Shown piece after piece: positions 45,830 to 55,395 of a stretch of DNA of 64,000 bases. The DNA is from Chryseobacterium jejuense (GTDB lineage Bacteria; Bacteroidota; Bacteroidia; Flavobacteriales; Weeksellaceae). How positions within the stretch are numbered: the stretch's first letter is position 1; each line of letters opens with the position of its first letter. Made by a program: the position numbers and the translations under genes. The stretch is taken from assembly GCF_900100075.1 (NCBI RefSeq), contig NZ_FNEG01000001.1, positions 1 to 64,000 on the forward strand. The letters are read 5' to 3'. The notes under the pieces were generated by a model that was not told the origin of the DNA, made no database searches, and was given only the letters and a program-made list of their open reading frames with translations.

Positions 45830-46009
45830 TTAGTTGAAAGGGCCGCATGAACATAAATTCGTAGCGTCGCAAACTCCTCGTTCAAAGCCTAGAGCCATGC
45901 ATGAATTATTACAATTGGTCGGATCGCATACAGGTGGTCTGATTCCTCCTAAAATCGTTTTCATTTCATTTCTCCTAAGAGCGCTGTGTTGTTTTTTGAA
46001 TGTTTTCAT
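45830..46009 (-). CDS. Double-glycine-leader, six-cysteine defensin-like peptide precursor
   Basis: A 59-residue ORF. Leader residues 1-22 end in LRRNEMKTILGG, matching the double-glycine leader consensus at every anchor (L at -12, E at -8, M at -7, I at -4, GG). The core (23-59) has six cysteines at 28, 33, 37, 47, 53 and 55. The spacing C-x4-C-x3-C-x9-C-x5-C-x-C includes CxxxC, GVC (GxC) and CSC (CxC), the signature of cysteine-stabilised alpha-beta defensins. Leader cleavage would be done by a C39-peptidase ABC exporter; none lies nearby. A perfect promoter box sits at 46035-46042 and a terminator at 45774-45807, so it is a complete single-gene unit. It could be a bacteriocin, a signal, or a ribosomally made modified peptide. 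The reading frame is certain; the fold and activity are inferred. Confidence 0.75.
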   Translation of the reverse strand: MKTFKKQHSALRRNEMKTILGGIRPPVCDPTNCNNSCMALGFERGVCDATNLCSCGPFN

Positions 46010-46034
46010 GGTAGTTGTTTTTATATTAGTAGTT

Positions 46035-46042
46035 CAAATATA
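46035..46042 (-). promoter_or_regulatory. Promoter box of the defensin-like peptide gene (TATATTTG)
   Basis: An exact TAnnTTTG match on the minus strand, 25 bases upstream of the ATG at 46009. It supports the small ORF being expressed. Confidence 0.7.
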
Positions 46043-46165
46043 GAAAATATTTTGTCCTTTAAATGTGAATTTTTTATTTGTAGTAAATTTTGAATGAAAA
46101 TTGAGATGGATAGAGATTAGAAATTGATTTTTTTGTTAATATAGAAATATCGATATTTCAGTCAT

Positions 46166-46290
46166 TCGCTTAGAAGGCAGACGGCTTTATCTTGATTTGT
46201 TTAAATGTAGAAAATTAAGATAATTATGAGTGCGAGATGATTCGAACCTTTGACCGTTCCGATTATAAAATCGGGATGCTCTATCCTTAG
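46166..46290 (-). repeat. tRNA debris: fragment of tRNA-Arg and a degenerate 3' part
   Basis: 46166-46191 keeps the tRNA-Arg anticodon arm (GCTTAGAAGGCAGA on the plus strand) without the rest. 46228-46290 is a mutated T arm plus anticodon arm (TTCGAACCTTTGACCG, then GATTATAAAATCGGGATG) like the broken units elsewhere, but with a changed acceptor. Neither can form a tRNA. Confidence 0.7.
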
Positions 46291-46366
46291 TAATTGTAAG
46301 TCTTAAATAATAAAATGATTGTGATATAAAACAAAAAACCTTCACCATAAAATGATGAAGGTTTTG

Positions 46367-47158
<792 letters not shown>

Positions 47159-47189
47159 ATTTGTAATTTTGAGAAAATTACTAAAACAG

Positions 47190-47264
47190 TCGGGGCGGCA
47201 GGATTCGAACCTGCGACCTCCTGGTCCCAAACCAGGCGCGATGACCGGACTACGCTACGCCCCG
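47190..47264 (-). tRNA. tRNA-Pro (anticodon TGG), copy 3
   Basis: Same 75-base sequence as copies 1 and 2, with the same 31-base spacer to tRNA-Arg as the copy 2 pair. Confidence 0.95.
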
Positions 47265-47278
47265 AAATATATAGAGTG

Positions 47279-47363
47279 CGGAGGGTAAGGGATTCGAACC
47301 CTTGCGACACTTTCGCGTCGACAGTTTAGCAAACTGCTCCATTAACCACTCTGGCAACCCTCC
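47279..47363 (-). tRNA. tRNA-Ser (anticodon GCT)
   Basis: Eighty-five bases with acceptor GGAGGGT/ACCCTCC, discriminator G, anticodon loop TTGCTAA and a long variable arm (TCGACGCGAAAGTGTCG) as expected for serine. It is first in the Ser-Pro-Arg transcription unit. Confidence 0.95.
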
Positions 47364-47407
47364 TTTTTGTTTATTTTTTAATGATCGTTGTTCCGTTATT
47401 GCGAGTG

Positions 47408-47415
47408 CAAATATA
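47408..47415 (-). promoter_or_regulatory. Promoter box of the Ser-Pro-Arg tRNA operon (TATATTTG)
   Basis: An exact TAnnTTTG match on the minus strand, 45 bases upstream of tRNA-Ser. Confidence 0.65.
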
Positions 47416-47461
47416 GAATAGATTTCTTTATTTACCAAATAAAATTCAAGAAATTTTTGTG

Positions 47462-47469
47462 TATTTTTG
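47462..47469 (+). promoter_or_regulatory. Promoter box of the amidase gene (TATTTTTG)
   Basis: An exact TAnnTTTG match, 29 bases before the ATG at 47499. Confidence 0.6.
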
Positions 47470-47498
47470 AGGTAATAATTTGATAAAAAACCAAACTG

Positions 47499-48524
47499 AT
47501 GCGTAAAACATTCTATATCATCGGATTAAGCACTATAGTTTTTTCATGTACTTCTCAAAAAAATGTGAAAAAAAATACGTACCAACCGAAAACCCCCGTG
47601 GCACAGCCGAAAACAGCCGTAAAGACCCAGACTCCGGAAACTCCAAAACCAAAAGTTGTAAGCGATCATGGAGTAGACTTTTTTACTACTAATATAGCAG
47701 ACCCAACCAAAAATGATAATACGGCAAGTTATGGTTCTATTGTATCTGCAAAACCTGCAGGATATAAAGTAGTAAAAACTTATTTCCCTGCCATGGCACA
47801 GAACTTCAGACAGCGTTATCTGATAATGCATTATACTGTGCTTCCTGATGACAAGTCTATTACTGTTCTTACCCAGCCGGGAGTAAGTGCTCATTATCTG
47901 GTAAACAATACAGGAGATAATGAAATCTATCAGTTGGTAGATGAAAATAAGAGAGCATATCATGCCGGAGTAAGTTCATGGAGAGCTGATAAGAATATTA
48001 ATGATACTTCTATAGGAATTGAAATTGTAAATCCTGGTTTTACAACTGATGCTTCAGGCAAAAGAATTTTTGTTCCTTTTAGTGATGCTCAGGTGAGAAA
48101 AGTAGCGGCGTTGGCAAAAGATATTGTTACAAGATATCAGATTCCGGCAACCAATGTTATTGGTCATGCTGATATAGCGCCTACAAGAAAACAGGATCCG
48201 GGACCAATGTTCCCATGGAAAAAATTGTATGATGAATACCAGATAGGAATGTGGTATGATGAGACAATGAAGGCAAATTATCAGAGTCTTGCAGAGGAAG
48301 ACTTTACAGTAAAATATAATGATTCAACATTTATATTTTCTATTCAAACAGCATTACAGAAATTTGGGTATGGGATAGAACTTAGCGGAAAATGGGATGA
48401 TGCCACTAAGAAGACTATTGAAGCCTTCCAGTATCATTTCCGTCCACAAAACTATGACGGAATTATGGATGCTGAAACATGGGCAATACTGCAAGCTTTA
48501 AACCTAAAATATTCAGGAAAATAA
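47499..48524 (+). CDS. N-acetylmuramoyl-L-alanine amidase lipoprotein (AmiD-like)
   Basis: A 341-residue lipoprotein (lipobox cysteine 17 in VFSC), then a proline/lysine-rich linker (about 25-50). The Amidase_2 domain (about 95-245) has zinc ligands in IMHYTVLPDD, AYHAG and GHADIAPTRKQDPGP. A C-terminal peptidoglycan-binding domain follows (about 265-338, LQKFGYGIELSGKWDDATKKT). It cleaves the amide between MurNAc and L-alanine, probably on recycled or outer-membrane-side muropeptides as in AmiD. Confidence 0.93.
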   Translation: MRKTFYIIGLSTIVFSCTSQKNVKKNTYQPKTPVAQPKTAVKTQTPETPKPKVVSDHGVDFFTTNIADPTKNDNTASYGSIVSAKPAGYKVVKTYFPAMAQNFRQRYLIMHYTVLPDDKSITVLTQPGVSAHYLVNNTGDNEIYQLVDENKRAYHAGVSSWRADKNINDTSIGIEIVNPGFTTDASGKRIFVPFSDAQVRKVAALAKDIVTRYQIPATNVIGHADIAPTRKQDPGPMFPWKKLYDEYQIGMWYDETMKANYQSLAEEDFTVKYNDSTFIFSIQTALQKFGYGIELSGKWDDATKKTIEAFQYHFRPQNYDGIMDAETWAILQALNLKYSGK

Positions 48525-48533
48525 TTCAAATTA

Positions 48534-48560
48534 AAACGCATCGGATCGATGCGTTTTTGC
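48534..48560 (+). terminator. Terminator of the amidase gene
   Basis: AAACGCATCG / CGATGCGTTT, a 10-bp perfect stem followed by TTGC. Confidence 0.85.
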
Positions 48561-48596
48561 TATCTTTAAACGATCAAAAACAGTAAAATATCTGTA

Positions 48597-49997
48597 ATGG
48601 AAAATTTCAGAAAAGAAAGTGATCTATTAGGCGAATTAAACGTGCCTTTAGATGCTTATTATGGGGTACAGACGCAAAGAGCGATCAATAACTTCAAAAT
48701 CTCAGGACAGCTTTTGTCTTCATATCCGGATTTTATCAAAGGACTGGCTTTTGTAAAAAAAGCTGCCGCAAAAACCAATTATGAATTAGGACTTCTTGAT
48801 GAAAGCCTATATTTCAAGATCGCAGAAGCATGTGATGAGATTGTAGCAGGAAAATATCACGAGCAGTTTCCGGTAGATATGATCCAGGGAGGAGCAGGAA
48901 CTTCAATCAACATGAATGCGAATGAAGTGATTGCTAATATCGTATTGGAGAAATTAGGAAAAAACAAAGGAGAATACGAATTCTGTTCACCTAACGACCA
49001 TATCAACCTTTCACAATCAACGAACGATGCTTATCCTACAGCCATCAAAATGGGACTGCTACAGATGAATATCGGTTTGGTAGAAAGACTGGAGAAAATC
49101 ATAGCGGCTTTCCGTACAAAGGGGCAGGAGTTCCAGGATGTTATCAAAATGGGACGTACACAGCTTCAGGATGCTGTTCCTATGACTTTAGGTCAGGAAT
49201 TTGAGGCATATGCTGCTACGTTGGAAGAAGATATTTCCAAGCTGAACAATAATGCAAGCCTTTTTGTAGAAGTAAATATGGGAGCAACTGCCATCGGAAC
49301 AGGATTAAATGCTCCGGTTGGATATGCAACCCTTTGTGCTAAAAATTTAGCTCAGATTACAGGATTCCCAATTGTTTCAGCACCCGATTTAGTAGAAGCT
49401 ACACCGGATACGGGATCTTATGTAATCTATTCTTCAGCTACGAAGCGCCTTGCGGTAAAATTATCAAAAATCTGTAACGATTTAAGATTGCTTTCATCAG
49501 GACCGAGAGCGGGACTTTTTGAAATCAACCTTCCGCCAATGCAGCCGGGATCATCTATTATGCCGGGTAAAGTAAATCCTGTTATTCCGGAAGTGGTAAA
49601 CCAGGTTTGCTTTAAAGTATTCGGAAATGATTTAACGGTAACCTTTGCAGCGGAAGCAGGACAGCTACAGCTTAACGTAATGGAGCCGGTGCTTTCTCAT
49701 GCGATCATGGAAAATATCAATTTCCTTTGTAATGCATTGGATACCCTTCGTGATAAGTGCGTAGTGGGAATTACTGCCAACAAAGAAATATGTCTGAATA
49801 TGGTAAAACACAGCATTGGAATTGTAACGGCACTGAATCCTTATATCGGTTACAAACAGTCTACCGAGATTGCAAAAGAAGCTTTAGAAACAGGAAAAAG
49901 TGTTTACAACCTTGTTTTAGAGAAAGGGATTCTTTCTCAGGAAAAACTGGATGAAATCCTTGATCCGAAAAACATGCTGAAGCCACACAACAAATAA
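48597..49997 (+). CDS. aspA: Aspartate ammonia-lyase (aspartase)
   Basis: A 466-residue member of the aspartase/fumarase superfamily. It has TSINMNANEVIAN, the NDHINLSQSTND block, GRTQLQDAVPMTLGQEF and the signature loop GSSIMPGKVNPVIPE with the catalytic serine. The first residues (MENFRKESDLLGELNVP) and the absence of fumarase-type sequence around the active site favour aspartase. It converts L-aspartate to fumarate and ammonia. Class II fumarase is the main alternative but fits less well. Confidence 0.93.
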   Translation: MENFRKESDLLGELNVPLDAYYGVQTQRAINNFKISGQLLSSYPDFIKGLAFVKKAAAKTNYELGLLDESLYFKIAEACDEIVAGKYHEQFPVDMIQGGAGTSINMNANEVIANIVLEKLGKNKGEYEFCSPNDHINLSQSTNDAYPTAIKMGLLQMNIGLVERLEKIIAAFRTKGQEFQDVIKMGRTQLQDAVPMTLGQEFEAYAATLEEDISKLNNNASLFVEVNMGATAIGTGLNAPVGYATLCAKNLAQITGFPIVSAPDLVEATPDTGSYVIYSSATKRLAVKLSKICNDLRLLSSGPRAGLFEINLPPMQPGSSIMPGKVNPVIPEVVNQVCFKVFGNDLTVTFAAEAGQLQLNVMEPVLSHAIMENINFLCNALDTLRDKCVVGITANKEICLNMVKHSIGIVTALNPYIGYKQSTEIAKEALETGKSVYNLVLEKGILSQEKLDEILDPKNMLKPHNK

Positions 49998-50005
49998 AAT
50001 AAAAC

Positions 50006-50044
50006 AATAAGTGATAAGTGGTGTTTCATCATTTATCACTTATT
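50006..50044 (+). terminator. Terminator of aspA
   Basis: AATAAGTGATAA / TTATCACTTATT, a 12-bp perfect stem with a 15-base loop, followed by TATTC. Confidence 0.7.
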
Positions 50045-50068
50045 TATTCATCACTTATAAAATACTCC

Positions 50069-50923
50069 GTGAGGTTTTTAATTATCATTCCTGCCCACAA
50101 CGAAGAGCAGAACCTCTCATTCACTCTGGATTCTTTACAGCAGCAAAGTAGTAAGGATTTTAAAGTGGTAGTCGTTAATGACGGCTCCACAGACAATACT
50201 CCTGACGTTATCAGGAAATATACAGAGACTGATTCCCGTTTTGAAACCATTAATCTTCAGAAATCAGAACATCAACCAGGTTCAAAGGTGGTTCATGCCT
50301 TTAAAAATGGCTTGCAGACACAATCCGTAGACGAATTTGATGTCATCTGTAAATTTGATGCCGATATTATTCTTCCTGAAAATTATCTGGAATGCGTAGA
50401 AAAAGCTTTTATCAATCATTCTGAATACGGATTGGTAGGCGGTTTACTCTATGTAGAAAAAGAAGGGAATTGGGTGTATGAAGGAAATTCCAATAAACAT
50501 CATGTGAGAGGACCTATGAAAGCTTACCGGAAAGAATGTTTTGTTCAGATGGGAGGGCTAAGGGAAACATTAGGCTGGGATAATATAGATTCTATTTTGT
50601 TGGGGCATCTAGGCTGGAAAGAAATTGTCCTGCCTGAACTTCATGTAAAACTTATTAAAGTAAAAGGAGCGGATTATACCATAAGACCAGCTGATTACTA
50701 CGGCCGCTATTTTTATTTTTTAGGACTAAGCAGATTCCTGGCTTATATTGCAGCTTCAAAAGAAGCGATGAAAAGTAAATCACCATCATTTTTCTTTGAT
50801 ATTGTGAAGTGCTACGAAGACTGTAAGTCTAAAAAACTGGAGCTTAAAATTTCAACAGAAGAACAGAAAGCTGTCAATGACCAACGTTGGAAAATGTTGA
50901 AGAAAAAATGGCTGAAAATGTAA
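50069..50923 (+). CDS. Family 2 glycosyltransferase
   Basis: About 284 residues from the GTG at 50069 (MRFLIIIPAHNEEQNL). Residues translated further upstream come from the aspA terminator and were discarded. GT-A fold features are the nucleotide-binding start, VVNDGSTDNT, the DxD-like metal motif KFDADIILP and GWDNIDSILLGHLGW near the acceptor site. No membrane span is evident. It transfers a sugar from a nucleotide donor, probably to a surface glycan or lipid, given the flippase and second transferase nearby. Confidence 0.88.
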   Translation: MRFLIIIPAHNEEQNLSFTLDSLQQQSSKDFKVVVVNDGSTDNTPDVIRKYTETDSRFETINLQKSEHQPGSKVVHAFKNGLQTQSVDEFDVICKFDADIILPENYLECVEKAFINHSEYGLVGGLLYVEKEGNWVYEGNSNKHHVRGPMKAYRKECFVQMGGLRETLGWDNIDSILLGHLGWKEIVLPELHVKLIKVKGADYTIRPADYYGRYFYFLGLSRFLAYIAASKEAMKSKSPSFFFDIVKCYEDCKSKKLELKISTEEQKAVNDQRWKMLKKKWLKM

Positions 50924-50943
50924 TGATGTAAAACCAAATAAAC

Positions 50944-51015
50944 ATCAATAGGAATGGGCTTTAGCCCATTTAACGAAAAAGTGAACATTCAACCGGCTTT
51001 AGCCAAAACCTAAAT
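50944..51015 (+). repeat. REP-like bipartite extragenic palindrome, copy 5
   Basis: First half ATCAATAGGAATGGGC then TTTAGCCCATT (50944-50975). Second half CAACCGGCTTTAGCC then AAAACCTAAAT (50990-51015). It is the best-preserved two-part copy in the window. Confidence 0.8.
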
Positions 51016-51033
51016 AATAACCCCAGTCAGTCA

Positions 51034-52080
51034 GTGAAAAAAATAGCTTACATAGAAATAGATACCCACGCAGAAATAGCGCAGGCTTTCATGAATATCA
51101 TGGAAGGATCTCAACATTTCAGTGTAGATTATTATTTTTCCAAAAGAATTAAGGATCAGGTCATTGCAGCTGGATCAAATGTTTTTCTTTCTGATAGTTC
51201 TATGATTTTAGATCAGCTAAAGACTAAGGAATATGATTTAATCATTCTCGGAACTGTTCACCGTTATTTCAATACATTTTTAGCGATAACGAAGAAATAT
51301 AATACTAGCGTTATTACTCATAATCTTAATTTTACCAGAGCTTCAAAGTTTGATTTGATACAAAGCGTCTTCAAAGGTGATATTATTTACAGGTTAAAAT
51401 TGTGGTGGAAAGAAGGATTGTTATATGCTGGTAAGGTGTATCAAACATCAAAATCCCTGGTGGTACTGGATGAGGCTTTGGTTTCTGAAAGACATCAGTT
51501 TCTACCTCTTTTTTATACTAAAAACTTTGTTCCATCTGAGAATGAAAGTCTGATGATTGTTATTCCTGGCGGTGTTTCGCAGAAGAGGAGAGATTATAAT
51601 CATATCTTTAAAACCATTCAGAAGATAAATACTGATCGAAAATGTGAATTTATTTTCCTTGGAAAAGCTAAGGATAAAGAATTAAAACAGATTGAACAAT
51701 TATCTTCAAACTTACTGAAAAATATTTCTGTGACCTATTTTTCAGATAGAGTTTCTGTAAATGATTTTGAAAAGTGGATGCAGAAAGCAGATGTGCTTTG
51801 GTGCCCTATTCAACAGGAAACAGAATTTTTCAGTATAAAAGAAATATATGGGAAAACCAAGATGACAGGAAATTTGGGAGACTCCATCGCTTTTGGAAAA
51901 CTAGCTGTTTTTCCAAAGAATTACCCATCAGCACTGAATTTCATTTTGCCCGAAAAAGATAATATCTTCGAACAGCTCAGTGAACTTAGCAATACCCATT
52001 TCGATTTTCAAAAAAGTTATAGCAGGGAAGAGGTTCAAAAAAGATTAAAACAGCTATTAAATGGTTTTATTGCCAGTTAA
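51034..52080 (+). CDS. GT-B-like glycosyltransferase or related surface-glycan protein
   Basis: A 348-residue protein starting at GTG (VKKIAYIEID). The first half has alternating strands and helices with no clear motif. The second half (about 170-340) resembles the nucleotide-sugar-binding domain of GT-B enzymes (VIPGGVSQKRRDYN, CEFIFLGKAKDKE, KADVLWCPI, then EIYGKTKMTGNLGDSIAFGK). No catalytic residue can be named. It is convergent with the flippase operon and on the same strand as the GT2 gene. Confidence 0.6.
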   Translation: MKKIAYIEIDTHAEIAQAFMNIMEGSQHFSVDYYFSKRIKDQVIAAGSNVFLSDSSMILDQLKTKEYDLIILGTVHRYFNTFLAITKKYNTSVITHNLNFTRASKFDLIQSVFKGDIIYRLKLWWKEGLLYAGKVYQTSKSLVVLDEALVSERHQFLPLFYTKNFVPSENESLMIVIPGGVSQKRRDYNHIFKTIQKINTDRKCEFIFLGKAKDKELKQIEQLSSNLLKNISVTYFSDRVSVNDFEKWMQKADVLWCPIQQETEFFSIKEIYGKTKMTGNLGDSIAFGKLAVFPKNYPSALNFILPEKDNIFEQLSELSNTHFDFQKSYSREEVQKRLKQLLNGFIAS

Positions 52081-52110
52081 AAAGTTCTACTATCTTTAAC
52101 TTCCTAAGTC

Positions 52111-53589
52111 CTATTTGAACTTAAAAATACTCTTAATAAACTTTGCATTCAGATAGTCTTCTATCGGGAAAATCTTTGTAAAATAATTTCCGATGTAGAT
52201 CAATATAAGCACTACAGCAGGTTTGTAGATCAGATTGATGAAATTGCTGTCAAAATTAGGCAGAACAATCGCTACCGTAATCGCTAAAGTACAGATGATT
52301 GAAATGAAGATCATCTCAATTGTTAATGGTGAAACTTTGAAAAGAATGTAGTTGAATAAGATCTTAACAACATTATAGATGGTAAGAGAAATTGCGGTAG
52401 ATAAAGCAATCCCGATAAGCTTCAGATCTGTATTCTTAATGAAATAAAAATTCAGTCCAATTGTTAATCCCGCCAATAAAAGCATTACCAGAATGTTGAA
52501 TCTGTAATACTTTGAAAGTGAGATGATATTTCCGTTGAATCCTGTGGCAAGATCAATTAAAACCGCAGATCCCCAGATCCATACAACCGGTTCGTATTCT
52601 CTAAGCATTACCCCGTTTTTAGGCATAAACTGAGTCAGGTAAGGAAATCCGACCATAATGCAGGAGAACAACACTGCTCCCAGAAAATATAACGTTAATG
52701 AGGTCTTTTTATGAAACTTGTCCAGCCCTTCCATATCGCCATCAGCAAGATGTTTGCTGATAATAGGAGCTGAAATATTGAATAAGCCCAATTGTGGAAT
52801 AGAGATTAGTGAAATAAGAGCGTACAGTACAGAATAAATACCATTTTCTTCCATTCCCATGAATTCTCCGATCATAAAGCTGTTGATGGCTAAATAATTC
52901 CCGAATGTTCCTAGGAACCCGAAAAAGCTATAGTTTAAAAACTCCTTCCAGAAATTATCTTTCTTAAAATAATCTGTACTGATATCAAAATGAATTTTCT
53001 CAAGCTTATTGGTGTAATAAATATACCCGAAAAGCATCAGTGCAAATATTCCGAAGAAAAATGCCAATGCAATATTCTGGGACATAGAAAAATAAAAGAA
53101 CAGACAGAATGCCCCTAAATTAGCTATTTTAGGAAATAGATTATCAAAGATATTAGAAACAACAATTCTTTTATAATTGGAGGTGTATTTATTGAAAATA
53201 GCACAAAGCGATAAAACTAAAATAAGGGGTAAGATGATTTCTTTAATTTTCCAGGCTTCCGAACGAATGAACTTGGGGTAAAAGTAGGGAAGAACAAAAA
53301 ATATAACGGAAAATACAAGAAAGTTAATCAAGACAGTAACCAGCGATAGGGAAAGCATGTTCTGATTTTTACCATCTTTCTGTAGAGAATGAAAAAACTT
53401 TACATTAGCATAGGAAATTCCAAAAACAACAAAAGGAACAAGCATTTCTGCAGTCTGCATACTGTAGCGGAGTTTTCCATAAAATTCAAAATCATTTGGA
53501 AAGATAAAAATTGCAGAAACTGTGCCCAGCAAAAACCCAATATAACCAATAATAGAATATTTGAAGCCTTGTCTCGCTACTACGCTCAT
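52111..53589 (-). CDS. Polysaccharide flippase (Wzx/MOP family)
   Basis: A 492-residue membrane protein with about 14 predicted helices spread over its whole length and few charged loops. This is the plan of oligosaccharide flippases that move lipid-linked sugar units across the inner membrane. The start MSVVARQGFKYSIIGYIGFLLG, with the RQG..K....Y.G...G pattern, is typical of the family. It follows the FkbM methyltransferase by nine bases and is co-transcribed with it. Confidence 0.87.
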   Translation of the reverse strand: MSVVARQGFKYSIIGYIGFLLGTVSAIFIFPNDFEFYGKLRYSMQTAEMLVPFVVFGISYANVKFFHSLQKDGKNQNMLSLSLVTVLINFLVFSVIFFVLPYFYPKFIRSEAWKIKEIILPLILVLSLCAIFNKYTSNYKRIVVSNIFDNLFPKIANLGAFCLFFYFSMSQNIALAFFFGIFALMLFGYIYYTNKLEKIHFDISTDYFKKDNFWKEFLNYSFFGFLGTFGNYLAINSFMIGEFMGMEENGIYSVLYALISLISIPQLGLFNISAPIISKHLADGDMEGLDKFHKKTSLTLYFLGAVLFSCIMVGFPYLTQFMPKNGVMLREYEPVVWIWGSAVLIDLATGFNGNIISLSKYYRFNILVMLLLAGLTIGLNFYFIKNTDLKLIGIALSTAISLTIYNVVKILFNYILFKVSPLTIEMIFISIICTLAITVAIVLPNFDSNFINLIYKPAVVLILIYIGNYFTKIFPIEDYLNAKFIKSIFKFK

Positions 53590-53598
53590 AAAGTTGTT

Positions 53599-54393
53599 TT
53601 AAGGGTTTTTAGGTATAAAAATAATATTGTTGATGTACTGAGTTTTATTTTTTTCGTCGTTTATATTTTGTAGAAGAATATCCTCTGTAAGAGTTTCCAG
53701 GGTGAAGCTGTTCCTGTTCAGGTACTTTACCTCATATCCCCAGCTTTGCACTTCAGCGATTTCATTCCATATGGGTGTTTGGTGATGCCTTTGTTCCATC
53801 TCAACCATTAAGGTAGGCATAAACTGTCTGATGGTTTCTTTAGCTCCCGAAAGAGTTTTTATTTCATTGCCTTCAACATCTATTTTTATAAAATCCAGCC
53901 TGTTGAAGTGCTCTAGGGCAGCCCATTCGTCCAGTTTGATAACCTTTACTTTCTCGGTATAGCTTTTCTCTTCGCCTTTTTCTTTGTAAGCAGTGTTTAA
54001 GGTTCCACGGGAAGCGATGGTTTTTCCGTTGATAATGGGAACTTTGAATTCCGCAATTGTATTTTCATCAGAAAGAGCCAAAGGAAGTACCCTCATGCTG
54101 GGGAACAGTCTTTTCAGTCTGGTGTAAAGCCTTTTGTTAGGTTCAAAAGCATAGATATGCTCGTGGTCCAGCTTATTTTCCAATTGATACAGGAACGTTC
54201 CTACATTGGCACCAATGTCTAGTATTACAGCACTTTTTGGAAGGTATTCTTTGATCCATACCAGTTCCGGTTCTACATTGCGTTCCGAAAAATTATTTTT
54301 ATTAAGATTGTTTAAGGTCTTAAAATATCTTTTCTTATAAAAATCCGGACTTATATATTGTAGTTTTTCTGCAATTTTTTGGTATAAAGACAT
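53599..54393 (-). CDS. FkbM-family methyltransferase
   Basis: A 264-residue protein from ATG 54393 (MSLYQKIAEKL). The longer frame begins inside the promoter box TATCTTTG (minus strand, 54415-54422). SAM-binding motif AVILDIGANVGTFLYQLE is followed by YAFEPNKRLY, LALSDENTIAEFKV and FIKIDVEGNE, the classical FkbM series. Family members methylate sugars or lipids. Together with the flippase it probably decorates a surface polysaccharide. Confidence 0.9.
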   Translation of the reverse strand: MSLYQKIAEKLQYISPDFYKKRYFKTLNNLNKNNFSERNVEPELVWIKEYLPKSAVILDIGANVGTFLYQLENKLDHEHIYAFEPNKRLYTRLKRLFPSMRVLPLALSDENTIAEFKVPIINGKTIASRGTLNTAYKEKGEEKSYTEKVKVIKLDEWAALEHFNRLDFIKIDVEGNEIKTLSGAKETIRQFMPTLMVEMEQRHHQTPIWNEIAEVQSWGYEVKYLNRNSFTLETLTEDILLQNINDEKNKTQYINNIIFIPKNP

Positions 54394-54414
54394 CCTTAGC
54401 TTTTTGACGAACAG

Positions 54415-54422
54415 CAAAGATA
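54415..54422 (-). promoter_or_regulatory. Promoter box of the FkbM-flippase operon (TATCTTTG)
   Basis: An exact TAnnTTTG match on the minus strand, 21 bases upstream of the start at 54393. Confidence 0.6.
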
Positions 54423-54657
54423 AGCAAAAAAGTAAAACTTTTCTTAAAAAATGTTAAATATAATAAATTGATTTTCAGTTGATAGTATTTGCGGGGTGTT
54501 TTGTAAGGGGCTGAATTTTAATGAATTTTAAATTTGTCACAGAAACGTCTTATAGATGAATTATTCTTGAATTATAAAGGATTTTAAAATGTTTGATAAA
54601 GACATTAACCATAGATCTGTCTCATGTGTGGTTAAAATAATGAAAAGTCCTCAATAT

Positions 54658-55326
54658 CTAATCCTGAAAAGGTGTATTCAGAAAATCATTAAACGGCTTC
54701 ATCAGTTTAAAGATTTTGCTCATATTCTTCACTGCATTTTTATCCAGAATCTCTTCATCTTTTAAAGAGTAGACTACAATAAAGTTTTTAAGCTTTAAAT
54801 ATTCAGCCATGGGATCTTCCTTATCAAAGCCCTGAGGAACCTTTTTCAGTTGATCATCCTGGTCAAGTTCTGGGAAATGCTTTTTGAAATCTTTATGGTT
54901 TAGTGTTGCAAGGAAATCCTCGCCATATAGGGAGATTTCTTTTCGAACTTCTTTTAATACTGAAGACTCAGGCATATAAATTCCCCCAGCTAGAAAAGAT
55001 TTACCAGGTTCCATATGAAGATAATATCCGCCTTTTTGATTTCCTTTTCCCATTCCCAGAGAAGCCCCGAAATTGGTTTTATAAGGGGATTTATCCTTTG
55101 AAAATCTGGTGTCACGGTAAATTCTAAATAATGCTTTTTTACTGTCAATTTTAGCAAGATCTTCATCAAAATCTGACATTTCCCTGATAAGATCATCTAA
55201 AAACTCAATAACATTTCCCTGAGATGCTGTATAGAGGTTCTTATTCTCATTAAACCATTCACGGTTGTTGTTTTTATCTAATTTCTTTAGAAAATCAAAA
55301 GTTTTGGAAGAAATGTTTGCTGACAT
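54658..55326 (-). CDS. DUF2461 family protein
   Basis: A 222-residue protein matching the DUF2461/TIGR02453 pattern: FDFLKKLDKNNNREWFNENK near the start, then KKALFRIYRDTRFSKDKSPYKTNFGA and GGYYLHMEPG. The family is widespread and conserved but biochemically uncharacterised. It is a single gene with no informative neighbour. Confidence 0.9.
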   Translation of the reverse strand: MSANISSKTFDFLKKLDKNNNREWFNENKNLYTASQGNVIEFLDDLIREMSDFDEDLAKIDSKKALFRIYRDTRFSKDKSPYKTNFGASLGMGKGNQKGGYYLHMEPGKSFLAGGIYMPESSVLKEVRKEISLYGEDFLATLNHKDFKKHFPELDQDDQLKKVPQGFDKEDPMAEYLKLKNFIVVYSLKDEEILDKNAVKNMSKIFKLMKPFNDFLNTPFQD

Positions 55327-55395
55327 ATTGTGCTGGTATTAATTGATTTTATTCGTTGCTTATCCCCCCGCAACGTTATCCAAATTTACATAAAA

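Noticed and set aside
45834..46043. A 69-codon plus-strand ORF
   Set aside because: It is the antisense shadow of the minus-strand peptide gene, which has leader, promoter and terminator evidence. The plus-strand ORF has none.
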